DNA of 30,281 nt. Origin: a virus. Location: the IMG/VR virus record IMGVR_UViG_3300039098_000077, positions 13,789 through 44,069 of that record; one strand, 5' to 3'. Both the position numbers and the translations under genes were made by a program. The notes beneath the pieces were generated by a model. It saw only the letters and a program-made list of their open reading frames with translations. It searched no databases and was not told where the DNA came from. Positions 13,145 to 21,807 of the stretch are shown one piece after another (the stretch's first letter is position 1; each line of letters starts with the position of its first letter).

Positions 13145-13887
13145 CAGCCCCAATTGATACATACATTAGAAAGAGCATGTTAGAAGATTACTCATTCTGT
13201 CCATATAAGTTTAAGCATAATTGGATGAGAGATGGACTTGAAGGTATACCACTTGATATACATAGTGTAGTTATGTCAAGAGGTACTAGGTTTCATGACT
13301 TTGCAAAGAAGTTTTGGGACTATGTAGACATATTACCTATTGATCGATGGATGGAGATGATACCGAAGCAGTTCTCAAAGTCAGAACGTAACATGGCAGT
13401 ATACTTTATCCAGATGGAAATGAACAGACATAGACAATATGAGAAGGAAGGTAGACTTGATGAATGGAGACCAGTTGCCAGAGAGACAAAGTTAGTTGAC
13501 ACCAAGCTTAGACTTAGCAGTACATTTGATAGACTTGACTGGTGGGATAAGTCAAAGAACGAACTTGCAATGATTGAGTACAAGACTGGTGATAGCTTCT
13601 TTGTTCCAGCTATCCTTAGACAACTTGCCTTCTATGCTATATTATGGGAGAACACTATGAACCTTGGTGATATTACTCACATGATATACATTAACCCGAA
13701 TACTGAGATGGTTGAGACATTTGAAATGACGAATGGTATCATCGAGAAGGTTATTACTAGTATCATTGATCTAAGGCAAGTAATGATTAATGGTGGACCA
13801 TATGAAAGAAAGTGTTCGAAGAAGAAGTTAATAATGTGTAAAATGTGTACCCCTGCCGAAACTGGAGTATTTATGAAAAATTATTAA
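13141..13887 (+). CDS. Cas4/RecB-type PD-(D/E)XK nuclease with four-Cys Fe-S site
   Basis: A 248-residue nuclease. The motifs are GTRFHDF with H52, STFDRLD (D130), EYK (E146, K148) and QLAFY (Q161, Y165), the standard RecB/Cas4 catalytic set. C20, together with C225, C233 and C236, forms the four-cysteine 4Fe-4S cage seen in Cas4, AddB and related phage exonucleases. It is unlikely to be a CRISPR protein, because no Cas1/Cas2 or array is nearby. In archaeal viruses such enzymes resect DNA ends for recombination or replication. Its partners here could be the RecA-type ATPase and the ERCC4 nuclease. The start at ATG 13141 overlaps the previous stop. Confidence 0.85.
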   Translation: MTAPIDTYIRKSMLEDYSFCPYKFKHNWMRDGLEGIPLDIHSVVMSRGTRFHDFAKKFWDYVDILPIDRWMEMIPKQFSKSERNMAVYFIQMEMNRHRQYEKEGRLDEWRPVARETKLVDTKLRLSSTFDRLDWWDKSKNELAMIEYKTGDSFFVPAILRQLAFYAILWENTMNLGDITHMIYINPNTEMVETFEMTNGIIEKVITSIIDLRQVMINGGPYERKCSKKKLIMCKMCTPAETGVFMKNY

Positions 13888-13895
13888 TGAGGAAA

Positions 13896-13907
13896 ATTAA
13901 TATTAAT
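13896..13907 (+). promoter_or_regulatory. AT palindrome upstream of the reductase gene
   Basis: The 76-base gap before nrdJ contains a perfect 12-bp palindrome, ATTAATATTAAT, and then two similar stretches, AATGCTCTATT and AATGCTATTAT. This could hold a TATA-like promoter element or an operator for the reductase. GAGG at 13952-13955 may be its Shine-Dalgarno site. The AT richness makes chance occurrence possible. Confidence 0.3.
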
Positions 13908-13963
13908 AATGCTCTATTTACAACAATGCTATTATGATTACGTGAAAGTATCGAGGATATATT

Positions 13964-16204
13964 ATGAAAGGTAAAGTACTTACAGATAGGTATCTTCAGG
14001 AAGGAGAAACTGAAGATGGAATGTATTGGAGAGTTGCAAAAGCTGTTGCTAAGGGTGATGATGAACTAGCTAGTAAGTTTCATTGTATGATGGGAGATGG
14101 ATTATTCCTACCGAATACCCCAACATTGGTTAATGCAGGAACAGATAGTGGAGGATTATCAGCTTGTTATGTTGTACCTGTTGAGGATAACTTAGACTCA
14201 ATATATGAAGCTCTTGTTGCTCAAGGACATATACACAAGTCATTTGGTGGAACAGGATTTGACTTTAGCACGTTAAGACCTAAGGGAGCAAGTATAAACT
14301 CAACAGGTGGTACAGCAACAGGACCAGTAGGGTTCATGAAACTATTCAATTGTAATGCTGAAGCTGTAAGACAAGGTGGTAAACGAGAAGGTGCCAATAT
14401 GGGTATCTTACGAGTTGATCATCCTGATATTGAGGAGTTTATATGCTGTAAGGAGAAGGAGGGTGAGCTTAGTCATTTTAATATTTCTGTTGCTATTACC
14501 GATGTATTCATGAAAGCAGTATGTGTTGCAGGTGATCAATTTGAATTAATATCTCCCATTACCTCCGGTACATATGAATCATGTGTAAATGCAAGAGAGT
14601 TATTTAATACCATATGTGAACACATCTGGAGGAATGGAGAACCAGGTGTAGTATTCATTGATGAAGTTAACAAGCATAATCAAACACCTTCACTTGGAAA
14701 GATAACAGCAACAAATCCTTGTGGAGAGCAACCACTATTACCATGGGAAAGTTGTAACCTAGGTAGTATTAACCTGGCTAAGTTTGTTGGGGATTTAACT
14801 ATTGATGATGGTCCATTTGTTATGTGGGAAGGTTTAGCAAATACTGTTAAGCTTGCAGTACAGTTCTTAAACAATGTGATTGACATTAACAAATACCCAT
14901 TGGAAGATATAGAACGTGCTTCACTATTAACCAGGAAGATTGGTCTTGGTGTTATGGGATGGCATGACATGTTAGTAAAGATGGGGATACCATATGATTC
15001 TGATAATGCATTAAGGTTAGCAGAAGAAGTAATACAACATATATCTACAGTTGCTATTGACAAGAGTAGGCATTTAGCTAAGTCATCATCAACATTTCCG
15101 ACATATGATGGATCTACATGGCAGCATGATGATATACCAGTAAGAAATGCAACACTAACAACAATAGCACCTACAGGATCATTATCCATTATAGCAGAAT
15201 GCTCAAGTGGAGTTGAACCTGTATTTGCATGGAAACATATAAGGAAGATTGAATCTGGTGAGTTTGAGGTTAAGCATCCTACATACGATGAAGCTACAGC
15301 TTGGGATGATAAAGCTATGATGGATACAGCAGGAGACATAAGTCCTGAGGCTCATATTAGAATGCAAGCTGCTTTCCAGAAGCATGTACATAATGCAGTA
15401 TCTAAAACCATCAATTTACCTCATGATGCTATAGTACAGGATATCAAAGATGCAATAATGCTTGCTTGGAAGTTGAAGTGTAAGGGTATCACAATGTACA
15501 GAGATGGAAGTAGAAATGAACAAGTATTAAATACCATTCCTGAAGGTGTTAAGAAATTCATGGATGAATATACACAACCACCAATGTCTGTAGATACAGA
15601 TCAATCTACATCTCATCGAGTTAAGCATACACGACCTAAGGTACTAACAGGTACTACCGAGAAGTTAGTATCAGGATGTGGTGAGATGTTTGTTACTGTA
15701 AACATGTTAGATGGTGCACCATATGAAGTTATTATACCCAGAGGTTCTGGAGGATGTCAAGCTAATATGGAAGCAATTGGTAGATTAATCAGCTTGGGGT
15801 TGAGGAGTGATATATCTATCAGTGATATCGTTAAACAGTTAAACAAGGTACAGTGCTCTAATGCTATTAGGAGTACCAAGAGTGAGGGTGATAGCTGTGC
15901 ACAGATTATTGGAGGACAGTTAACTAAGCTTACAACTACAGATACACTGGTATCAGGTATTAAAGCCAAAGCTTCTGAAGATATGGTAATTGGGGATTTA
16001 ATAGTAGTAGATCCAATAACAAGATTAGCATATAAAGCACCTGATAATCCAACAGGTGTGGTATATCGAGTTATAGATGATAAAGTTTCAGATGATGTAG
16101 TTCGTGCTCAAGCTACATGTCCAGAGTGTGGTGAATCACTATCATTTGGAGAAGGATGTATGAATGGATCATGTCCTAACTGTGGATGGAGTGGATGCTT
16201 ATGA
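13964..16204 (+). CDS. nrdJ: Class II (adenosylcobalamin-dependent) ribonucleotide reductase NrdJ
   Basis: A 746-residue enzyme that makes deoxyribonucleotides for viral DNA. Visible marks are SACYVVP (redox Cys 68), NPCGEQPL (N251, thiyl Cys 253, E255), SCNLGSINL (redox Cys 264) and a [20 protein letters not shown] stretch. The C-terminal TSCPD-type region follows (about 560-660), ending in a Cys-rich tail ([20 protein letters not shown]) that carries the disulfide-exchange cysteines. No second subunit gene is present, which fits class II enzymes that generate their radical from coenzyme B12. The N-terminal ATP-cone is absent, so overall activity control by dATP is probably missing. It overlaps the next gene by four bases (ATGA). 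The class assignment is strong. Confidence 0.93.
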   Translation: MKGKVLTDRYLQEGETEDGMYWRVAKAVAKGDDELASKFHCMMGDGLFLPNTPTLVNAGTDSGGLSACYVVPVEDNLDSIYEALVAQGHIHKSFGGTGFDFSTLRPKGASINSTGGTATGPVGFMKLFNCNAEAVRQGGKREGANMGILRVDHPDIEEFICCKEKEGELSHFNISVAITDVFMKAVCVAGDQFELISPITSGTYESCVNARELFNTICEHIWRNGEPGVVFIDEVNKHNQTPSLGKITATNPCGEQPLLPWESCNLGSINLAKFVGDLTIDDGPFVMWEGLANTVKLAVQFLNNVIDINKYPLEDIERASLLTRKIGLGVMGWHDMLVKMGIPYDSDNALRLAEEVIQHISTVAIDKSRHLAKSSSTFPTYDGSTWQHDDIPVRNATLTTIAPTGSLSIIAECSSGVEPVFAWKHIRKIESGEFEVKHPTYDEATAWDDKAMMDTAGDISPEAHIRMQAAFQKHVHNAVSKTINLPHDAIVQDIKDAIMLAWKLKCKGITMYRDGSRNEQVLNTIPEGVKKFMDEYTQPPMSVDTDQSTSHRVKHTRPKVLTGTTEKLVSGCGEMFVTVNMLDGAPYEVIIPRGSGGCQANMEAIGRLISLGLRSDISISDIVKQLNKVQCSNAIRSTKSEGDSCAQIIGGQLTKLTTTDTLVSGIKAKASEDMVIGDLIVVDPITRLAYKAPDNPTGVVYRVIDDKVSDDVVRAQATCPECGESLSFGEGCMNGSCPNCGWSGCL

Positions 16205-16695
16205 CAACTATGAATGATCAAGTTGAGTTGCTTAAAGAAGAGATGAAGAAAAAAGTTAAGCAATTTGATATAGGATTTACTAGATTCATACATCCAAAGG
16301 TTTCATATGATAAGGATAATGATATAGTTGATATAGAGTTAAGTGTAACTGTGTATCGTAATTATAAATTATCTGGTATGGAACTACGACATCATCCAAA
16401 GCATGTTACAGATCATATCAAGATGATGTTTTGGCAATTTGAATCATCTGCCAGACATAGAATATATGAGACATTAGTAGGATACCTCAAGCCAAAGACA
16501 TATGGATATGAACTAGTAGCAGATACTGCTATTCCAAAAGGTATTATATTCTGTCATCCAGAGACAGTAATGAATATACGACACCTTGATATGAATACAT
16601 ATGTAGCAGGTGAAGTAGTTGGTGCAATAGCAGATAGTATTATGGTTGAAGACTTTCATGATATATCAGTTAAGTTTGAAGGTGAACCAGAATGA
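16201..16695 (+). CDS. Hypothetical phage protein, 164 aa
   Basis: ATG 16201 overlaps the reductase stop. The product starts with a charged helix (VELLKEEMKKKVKQF), followed by a beta-rich middle (NDIVDIELSVTVYRNYKL). His-rich turns (ELRHHPKHVTDH) and FCHPETVM suggest metal or phosphate contacts. I do not recognise the family and see no complete active site. It ends four bases inside the next gene, consistent with coupled translation. Confidence 0.65.
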   Translation: MTTMNDQVELLKEEMKKKVKQFDIGFTRFIHPKVSYDKDNDIVDIELSVTVYRNYKLSGMELRHHPKHVTDHIKMMFWQFESSARHRIYETLVGYLKPKTYGYELVADTAIPKGIIFCHPETVMNIRHLDMNTYVAGEVVGAIADSIMVEDFHDISVKFEGEPE

Positions 16696-17027
16696 TAGAA
16701 GTAAATCAAGATGATGCAATTAAGTTCTTTAATGAACATGGGTATCTAATAATTAACTCGAATCGACAGACAGGTAAGACTACCGTGCTGAAGAAGATAA
16801 TTGAATCCAATCAGGATAAGAAGATTGGGATACGATGTCATAGTCATGCACATTATGCTATACAGTTTAATATGTATCCAAACTGTATATATATTTCGAG
16901 TTCACAATACACACGTGGTATACACTTTGATATTATAATTGGTGATGAGATATACGTACAACCAAATCCAGAAGTAATGACTGCATGTGCTTATACCAGT
17001 AAGTTTGTAGAATTTTCATTAAGATAG
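16692..17027 (+). CDS. Short P-loop ATPase-like protein (terminase/helicase N-half-like), 111 aa
   Basis: The start overlaps the previous gene (ATGA). A Walker A motif lies at about residues 24-31 (RQTGKTT after a hydrophobic strand, IINSN), and a DE Walker B at about 87-91 (FDIIIGDEIYV). RQTGKTT is typical of large terminase and phage helicase ATPases, but those are several times longer. Here the frame stops soon after Walker B and no arginine finger or nuclease domain follows. It may be a stand-alone mini-ATPase or a degraded fragment. The downstream gene is a zinc-ribbon protein, not the missing half. Confidence 0.65.
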   Translation: MIEVNQDDAIKFFNEHGYLIINSNRQTGKTTVLKKIIESNQDKKIGIRCHSHAHYAIQFNMYPNCIYISSSQYTRGIHFDIIIGDEIYVQPNPEVMTACAYTSKFVEFSLR

Positions 17028-17035
17028 GAGAACAT

Positions 17036-17284
17036 ATGACGAATAGAATAAAGAAAGTAAACCAGAATACAAAGTGTAGTGTATGTGGACGTAACATACA
17101 ATCGAACAATACAATAGGTATGTGTTCGAATTGCCAGAACTTAATAAAACCAACATTGAAGTTCTACAATCGATATGATGTATCGAATGATGAATTACCC
17201 AGGATAGTTAAGCAATACAGGAACCATCTAGCAGAGGTTAGAGAAAATAGGAGGAAGAATAAGAATGAGAGAAGAAGGAGGTAA
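17036..17284 (+). CDS. Basic zinc-ribbon protein, 82 aa
   Basis: TAGGAG precedes ATG 17036. C14-x2-C17 and C30-x2-C33 (CSVCG and CSNC) form a two-knuckle zinc ribbon. The C-terminus is extremely basic (ENRRKNKNERRRR), so nucleic-acid binding is likely. It sits between the mini-ATPase and queD in the same operon. No family was recognised beyond the zinc ribbon. Confidence 0.65.
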   Translation: MTNRIKKVNQNTKCSVCGRNIQSNNTIGMCSNCQNLIKPTLKFYNRYDVSNDELPRIVKQYRNHLAEVRENRRKNKNERRRR

Positions 17285-17290
17285 TAGTTA

Positions 17291-17686
17291 ATGACAGTAA
17301 TAAGAACAAGCAGGAAGTTTGAGGCTGCACATCGACAACTAGGTGATCCTAGCAAATGTGGTAAGCTACATGGTCATAACTGGAATGTAGTAGTCGAACT
17401 ACGTGGAACACCAAATAAGATTGGTTATGTTGTAGACTTTAAGGATGTACATAATGTTATCGATGAGTTTGATCATTCTATAATATTGTGTGATAAAGAT
17501 CCACTAGTAACCGTATTACAAAGTGTAAAACAACATGTAGTTGTAGTACCATTAAATCCAACGTGTGAGAATCTAGCTGTGATAATACTTAGACGTATAG
17601 CAAAGTTGGATTGTAAAGCACGTCATGTCAAGGTTACCGTGTATGAGAATGATGAGAGTTATGCTATAGAGGAGAGTGAAGTATGA
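17291..17686 (+). CDS. queD: 6-carboxy-tetrahydropterin synthase QueD
   Basis: A 131-residue enzyme of the PTPS/QueD family. It converts dihydroneopterin triphosphate to 6-carboxytetrahydropterin (CPH4), the second step of 7-deazaguanine synthesis. The zinc ligands are H14 (in FEAAH), H27 and H29 (CGKLHGHNW), with catalytic Cys 23 in the same motif. The supporting residues D61-H62, E93 (in NPTCENLA) and E119 are present. A strong GGAGG lies before ATG 17291. Its stop overlaps the queE start, and folE2 follows two genes later, giving a compact precursor-making block. The CxxxHGH motif favours QueD over an ordinary PTPS. Confidence 0.92.
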   Translation: MTVIRTSRKFEAAHRQLGDPSKCGKLHGHNWNVVVELRGTPNKIGYVVDFKDVHNVIDEFDHSIILCDKDPLVTVLQSVKQHVVVVPLNPTCENLAVIILRRIAKLDCKARHVKVTVYENDESYAIEESEV

Positions 17687-18285
17687 TAAGACTAAATGAA
17701 ATCTTCAGCAGTATCCAAGGAGAAGGTCCTCATATGGGTAGAATGGCTACCTTTGTTAGACTTGGAGGATGTAATATGAGATGTACATTCTGTGATACCA
17801 AGTATGCACAAACACAGTTTATTGATGTTGATTCTAATCCATTGATAGTTGCTATTAAACGGCACAAGAACAAGTATGTAGTATTCACAGGTGGAGAACC
17901 ACTACTTCAAATGCCAGCAATTAAGGATGTTGTTAATCAGCTACGAGAAGATGGATATACATTAGCTGTTGAGACAAATGGTAGTATACCCTGTGCATTA
18001 GGTGTATGGGATCTCATAGTTGTTAGTCCTAAGGATAAGAAGGATATCAAACAATGGATAGGTCGTGATGATGTTACCTTCAAGTTTGTGGTTGATTCTA
18101 CATCAATAGAGGATATGTTGAGACTTGTTATAAAGAACAACATTGAACATGCATACTTCATGCCATGTGGAGTAACACCAGATGAGATGATTGAGGGTAC
18201 ATATGCTATTATTAAGGCTATGGAAGAAGTAAAATATGATGGATTTGTAACACCAAGGTTACAGATATTGATGGGGTTGAAGTAA
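17683..18285 (+). CDS. queE: 7-carboxy-7-deazaguanine synthase QueE (radical SAM)
   Basis: A 200-residue radical SAM enzyme that converts CPH4 to 7-carboxy-7-deazaguanine (CDG). The SAM-cluster motif C30-x3-C34-x2-C37 lies in GGCNMRCTFCDT. IQGEG (11-15) and FTGGEPLLQ (68-76) are the usual SAM and substrate contacts, and VETNGS follows. The end, TPRLQILMGLK, is typical of QueE. The length fits the compact QueE group. It overlaps queD (ATGA) and is followed by a coiled-coil micro-gene and folE2. CDG is the direct product of this operon; preQ0 would need QueC. Confidence 0.93.
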   Translation: MIRLNEIFSSIQGEGPHMGRMATFVRLGGCNMRCTFCDTKYAQTQFIDVDSNPLIVAIKRHKNKYVVFTGGEPLLQMPAIKDVVNQLREDGYTLAVETNGSIPCALGVWDLIVVSPKDKKDIKQWIGRDDVTFKFVVDSTSIEDMLRLVIKNNIEHAYFMPCGVTPDEMIEGTYAIIKAMEEVKYDGFVTPRLQILMGLK

Positions 18286-18459
18286 ATGGAGAAATTCAAT
18301 AACATTAGAGGAACACTTGATGGTATCGAATATGATTATAATAAGCTAAGTGATGAGATTACCAGGCTTAAAAATGAGTTAGCAGATAGGGATCAAACCA
18401 TTGCTGAGCTAGAAGAACAAATAAACGAGACACCAACAGAACCAGCGTATGCGGGATGA
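18286..18459 (+). CDS. Coiled-coil micro-protein, 57 aa
   Basis: It starts at ATG 18286 directly after the queE stop. Residues 15-48 form a regular heptad pattern (YNKLSDEITRLKNELADR, then IAELEEQI), a strong coiled coil. The tail is Pro-rich (ETPTEPAYAG). It lies between queE and folE2 but has no known link to deazaguanine synthesis, so it may be a scaffold or an unrelated small viral protein. Confidence 0.65.
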   Translation: MEKFNNIRGTLDGIEYDYNKLSDEITRLKNELADRDQTIAELEEQINETPTEPAYAG

Positions 18460-18465
18460 TTAATT

Positions 18466-19236
18466 ATGACAGATGTTAAAACATTACCTGACTATGCATG
18501 CCAGGTATCAGATGATAGAGTACTCAATAAAGTTGGAGTACGTAATGTAGAGATCATAATGCGTGATCTTGAAGATGAGAGAGTATTAACCAACCAATCT
18601 GCTTATGTGAGCTTAGAGAATATGAAGGGAGCACACATGAGTAGATTAATGATGGTAATGCAAGACTTAACAGATACTGATATTGAAGCATCAGATGAGA
18701 TACTCGATATGTTATGTGATACCCACGATGCAGTATCTACATACTGGAAGTGTAGATGGAAGAGCATGTATAAAGGAGATCCACATTTCACATTTGATGC
18801 TGTACTTGAGGGTGTTAAGGTAAGAGATACATTCAATTGGTACTTAACATTTAATGTACCATATGCATCTGTGTGTCCATGTAGCCATGAGATGGTTAAG
18901 TCAGTTGGTCATGGTATACCTCATATGCAGAGGAGTTTGGTAGAGGTTACAGGATTAGTTACCACTGATGATTTAGGGTCATTATTATCAACAGGATTAT
19001 CAAGAGTAGTAGATGCTGTTGTATTAGTACCTGAGCCTATGATGAAACGACCTGATGAATTAGATTGGTGTCAGAGAGCAGCAGGTCATAATATGTTCGT
19101 TGAAGACTCTGCAAGACGAGTTGCTGAGGTTATTGATGATCTATTTGATGATTGGGTTGTTAAGTCTGAACATCAGGAGAGTATACATCAACATAATGTT
19201 GTTGCTGTGTGTAAGAAGGGAGATCAACTAGTGTGA
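18466..19236 (+). CDS. folE2: GTP cyclohydrolase IB (FolE2)
   Basis: A 256-residue enzyme that makes dihydroneopterin triphosphate from GTP, the entry step to 7-deazaguanines. It is the prokaryotic type IB enzyme, not FolE. The signs are KGAHMSR (54-60, H57), CPCS (137-140, the metal-binding Cys), HMQRS (153-157, near the second metal ligand) and FVEDSARR (211-218, E213). These match FolE2 order and spacing. Acidic surface residues are common but not extreme. GGATGAT lies upstream of ATG 18466. With QueD and QueE it completes the path from GTP to CDG. The type IB call is strong. Confidence 0.9.
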   Translation: MTDVKTLPDYACQVSDDRVLNKVGVRNVEIIMRDLEDERVLTNQSAYVSLENMKGAHMSRLMMVMQDLTDTDIEASDEILDMLCDTHDAVSTYWKCRWKSMYKGDPHFTFDAVLEGVKVRDTFNWYLTFNVPYASVCPCSHEMVKSVGHGIPHMQRSLVEVTGLVTTDDLGSLLSTGLSRVVDAVVLVPEPMMKRPDELDWCQRAAGHNMFVEDSARRVAEVIDDLFDDWVVKSEHQESIHQHNVVAVCKKGDQLV

Positions 19237-19246
19237 GGTAATTAAT

Positions 19247-19501
19247 ATGAGATATAGAAAGAAATCAGTGGAAATAGAAGCAAAACAGTTTGATGGAACC
19301 GAAGAATCAGCTTTGAAAATCTCAGAAGAACTTGACATGTATCAGGATGCTTGGGATTATTCTGTTGAAGGAATGATATTGCATACTCTCAAAGGAGATA
19401 TGGTTGCAAGTAAAGGTGATTGGATTATCAAAGGAGTTCAAGGTGAGTTTTATCCTTGTAAGCCAGATATATTTGACTTAACTTATGATAAGGTGGAGTA
19501 A
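19247..19501 (+). CDS. GDWIIKGV-domain phage protein, 84 aa
   Basis: GAGGTA precedes ATG 19247. The sequence (start MRYRKKSVEIEAKQFDG, then KGDWIIKGVQGEFYPCKPDIF and a short tail) is a textbook example of a small protein family found in very many phages, with no agreed function. The residues around GDWIIKGV recur in the protein at 12006-12332, which adds a zinc ribbon. No active-site residues are evident. It sits between folE2 and the ERCC4 nuclease. Confidence 0.8.
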   Translation: MRYRKKSVEIEAKQFDGTEESALKISEELDMYQDAWDYSVEGMILHTLKGDMVASKGDWIIKGVQGEFYPCKPDIFDLTYDKVE

Positions 19502-19515
19502 ACAGGAGAGATGAA

Positions 19516-20166
19516 ATGGTTCACGTTCTTAAACAAGTAATAACAGATAGTAGAGAGAAGATACACACATATGAGTTACTATGTTCATTGTTTCCTGAGA
19601 TTACGTTTACCCGAGAAACAATGAGTATTGGTGACTATGCAACAGATCATGTATTGGTTGAACGTAAGAGTATGGCAGATCTGTATGCATCAATAATCAA
19701 CAAACGATTGATCAGTCAATTCGAACGTATGAGTGTAATTAACCATCAAGTTCATGTATTGATGATTGTTGGAAACTTAAAGACATTCTGTAATAGTATG
19801 AACTTCAACAAAGGTGTACCAGATGTTAACATTGAGATGATGAGAGGAGCAATAGCAAGTACAGCATGTAGATATGGTAGTCATGTTATATGGTTTGAGA
19901 ATGAGGATGAATCATTCTATCACATGATTAAATTCATGGATATGGTGGAAGAAGGTAAGTATGAAATACCTGCTAAGAGGAATCCTGATGTACTAATGGC
20001 ACGTTATCTTCAGGTTACCCTAGTACAGTGGAATGATATCAAAAGGATGTTTCCATCAATATTAGATATACAAAATGCAGATGTTAAAGAGTTACAGCAG
20101 ATATATGGTATTGGACCAAAGAAGGCATTGAATATCAAGACAGTGTTGCTTGGAGACTTCATTTAA
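19516..20166 (+). CDS. ERCC4/XPF-family nuclease with helix-hairpin-helix
   Basis: A 216-residue structure-specific nuclease. The ERCC4 core shows D11 (TDSRE), GDY (39-41) and the metal motif ERKxxxD (E49, R50, K51, D55). A helix-hairpin-helix follows near residues 193-208 (LQQIYGIGPKKALNIK) for DNA-backbone binding. It lacks the helicase part of archaeal Hef and resembles the short archaeal XPF nucleases. It likely cleaves branched DNA during viral replication or recombination. AGGAG precedes ATG 19516. The stop overlaps the AAA+ helicase candidate start (TAATG), so the two may work together. Confidence 0.9.
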   Translation: MVHVLKQVITDSREKIHTYELLCSLFPEITFTRETMSIGDYATDHVLVERKSMADLYASIINKRLISQFERMSVINHQVHVLMIVGNLKTFCNSMNFNKGVPDVNIEMMRGAIASTACRYGSHVIWFENEDESFYHMIKFMDMVEEGKYEIPAKRNPDVLMARYLQVTLVQWNDIKRMFPSILDIQNADVKELQQIYGIGPKKALNIKTVLLGDFI

Positions 20167-21290
20167 TGACAATACACCAGCTAATCATGGATGAGTTGGC
20201 TGACCGTCAGGTATACAAGCATGAGGTATATGCACCATTTTTTATAGCATCTATGACTATGCATATGTTCAATTTGTATAACCAGAAACATCAGATATAC
20301 TGGGAGTCAAAGAGATTACCCAACCTAAGAGCACATACTTTGTTTGTTGCACCACCTGGGTTCATGAAGAGTTACTATATGGGAACAATGGCAGGTGATA
20401 TATATAGTATATTTGCTAAATCTGGTATTCTGATTGGTAAAGAGCAATATATGACTGAAGCTGCATTTGTTGGTACCATGAGTAACATTGGTGGTATGTC
20501 TATACCAATTGAAGGTGCAGCTAAACAATATGCTGATGGTCTTATTGTTATTGATGAATTTAGTGCAATAACCAAGGCAATGCAGATGCAGCATAGTAAC
20601 CAGTTAGATAATCAACTGCTATCTGCGTTAGATCATGGTCATGTGATTAAGAGATTAGGAAGTGGAAAGATAGAATATGATACTCGATTAACATTGTGGG
20701 CTGGAGTACAACCAGCAAGGTTTGATCTAACATCAGGTATGGGAAGAAGATTGATATACTTAAACTTTATACCCACAAAGCTAGATAATGAGTATCTACT
20801 TGAAACTGTACACAACACAAGAAATGTGAGACCTGATAAGCAAAGGATGGAGGATTTATGGACTAAGATTAGGAACTTCAAGAATGATATATCGAAGATT
20901 AAACGGTTAGAGTTTGATGATTCTGTACTACGAGTATACAAAGAGTTGAAGCTATTTAGTTATGAAGGATCATATTTCGATAGATTACTCATTGGATATC
21001 ATCTTGCTCAATATGGACCTGAGAAGACTGTTACTATTACCATGAATGATCCTGAAATCAGAAAGATAGTTGAGAGAGAGAAGAAGTGGAGATCAGAAAT
21101 ATCAACTGGTATCGAGTATGTTCAGCTATTACGAATTATTGAGCTAGCAGGAGGAAGTATTAAGCAAACTGAGTTAATTATTGATGCAGCTATGTATGGA
21201 TGGAATGCATTACAAGTATTAGAGATGATTAGTGATATGAAGAGACATAGGATGTTAAAGATTGAAAAAGGAGTAGTTGAGATATTGTAG
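20166..21290 (+). CDS. AAA+ ATPase, MCM-like replicative helicase candidate
   Basis: A 374-residue ATPase starting at ATG 20166, one base overlapping the ERCC4 gene. Walker A is APPGFMKSYY (62-71), Walker B LIVIDE (126-131), and GMGRRL (191-196) is a likely arginine finger or sensor. The last ~70 residues look like a winged helix (IELAGGSIKQTELIIDA, then ALQVLEMI, then MLKIEKGVVEIL), as at the MCM C-terminus. The Walker region also resembles the DUF3987/helicase group seen in phages. No N-terminal MCM domain or zinc finger is present, so it is a minimal form if MCM-like. It is the best helicase candidate in the window. Confidence 0.7.
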   Translation: MTIHQLIMDELADRQVYKHEVYAPFFIASMTMHMFNLYNQKHQIYWESKRLPNLRAHTLFVAPPGFMKSYYMGTMAGDIYSIFAKSGILIGKEQYMTEAAFVGTMSNIGGMSIPIEGAAKQYADGLIVIDEFSAITKAMQMQHSNQLDNQLLSALDHGHVIKRLGSGKIEYDTRLTLWAGVQPARFDLTSGMGRRLIYLNFIPTKLDNEYLLETVHNTRNVRPDKQRMEDLWTKIRNFKNDISKIKRLEFDDSVLRVYKELKLFSYEGSYFDRLLIGYHLAQYGPEKTVTITMNDPEIRKIVEREKKWRSEISTGIEYVQLLRIIELAGGSIKQTELIIDAAMYGWNALQVLEMISDMKRHRMLKIEKGVVEIL

Positions 21291-21298
21291 GTGATAAT

Positions 21299-21769
21299 AT
21301 GGGTAATAAAACAACAAGCACAGTATATCTCGATGAAGATGATGTACGAGAGTTTAGAGAAAAGGGTTTCAATATAAGTGAAACAGCTAGAATAGCTATG
21401 CGTACTATACTTGAAACAGGATTTGACGATATTGCAACAATGTTAAGAGTTAGTGCAATTGACAGAGAATTGACATCTTTGGAAGGTGATTTAAATACAT
21501 TAAATAAGCACAAGTATTTACTTATTTACAAGCAAAAAGAACTAACAGAAACTCGTGATAACCTTGTAATAAATATGAAAGCAATTCAAACATCAAATCG
21601 CATATCCGAACTAACTCAAGTGTTAAATAAGCACATCATAGACAGTAAGTTTGACTCAGAATCTATTGCAAGTGAATTCCCAGATATCATAATTGAACTT
21701 GAACAATTAAACTCGAACTTCAATATAGTCACTCATATTGAACGTCTAAAGATAATACTTGACTTCTAA
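21299..21769 (+). CDS. Ribbon-helix-helix protein with coiled coil, 156 aa
   Basis: GGTGAT precedes ATG 21299. Residues 5-40 (TSTVYLDEDDVREFREKG, then FNISETARIAMRTIL) have the strand-helix-helix form seen in archaeal and haloviral DNA-binding proteins. Long coiled coils follow (about 55-85 and 110-150). It is the last plus-strand gene before the convergent junction. It may repress nearby promoters or organise DNA; the DNA-binding call is from sequence pattern. It has no known enzyme motif. Confidence 0.65.
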   Translation: MGNKTTSTVYLDEDDVREFREKGFNISETARIAMRTILETGFDDIATMLRVSAIDRELTSLEGDLNTLNKHKYLLIYKQKELTETRDNLVINMKAIQTSNRISELTQVLNKHIIDSKFDSESIASEFPDIIIELEQLNSNFNIVTHIERLKIILDF

Positions 21770-21770
21770 C

Positions 21771-21807
21771 CTTATAAAGCTGCACTAATTAATGCAGCTA
21801 TTATAAG
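21771..21807. terminator. Hairpin at the convergent gene junction
   Basis: A long inverted repeat lies where the plus and minus gene blocks meet. CTTATAA-AGCTGCA (21771-21784) pairs with TGCAGCT, one bulged A, and TTATAAG (21793-21807), giving 14 bp around an 8-base loop. It overlaps the last codons of the minus-strand holin-like gene. No T-run follows on either strand, so it is not a standard intrinsic terminator, but the position suits a bidirectional stop. Confidence 0.5.

Noticed and set aside
13141-13887. CRISPR-Cas locus because of the Cas4-like protein
   Set aside because: No Cas1, Cas2, effector gene or repeat-spacer array is present. Stand-alone Cas4-like nucleases are common in archaeal viruses.
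14680-15339. Minus-strand frame opposite nrdJ
   Set aside because: It lies wholly inside a certain reductase gene on the other strand and shows no motif.
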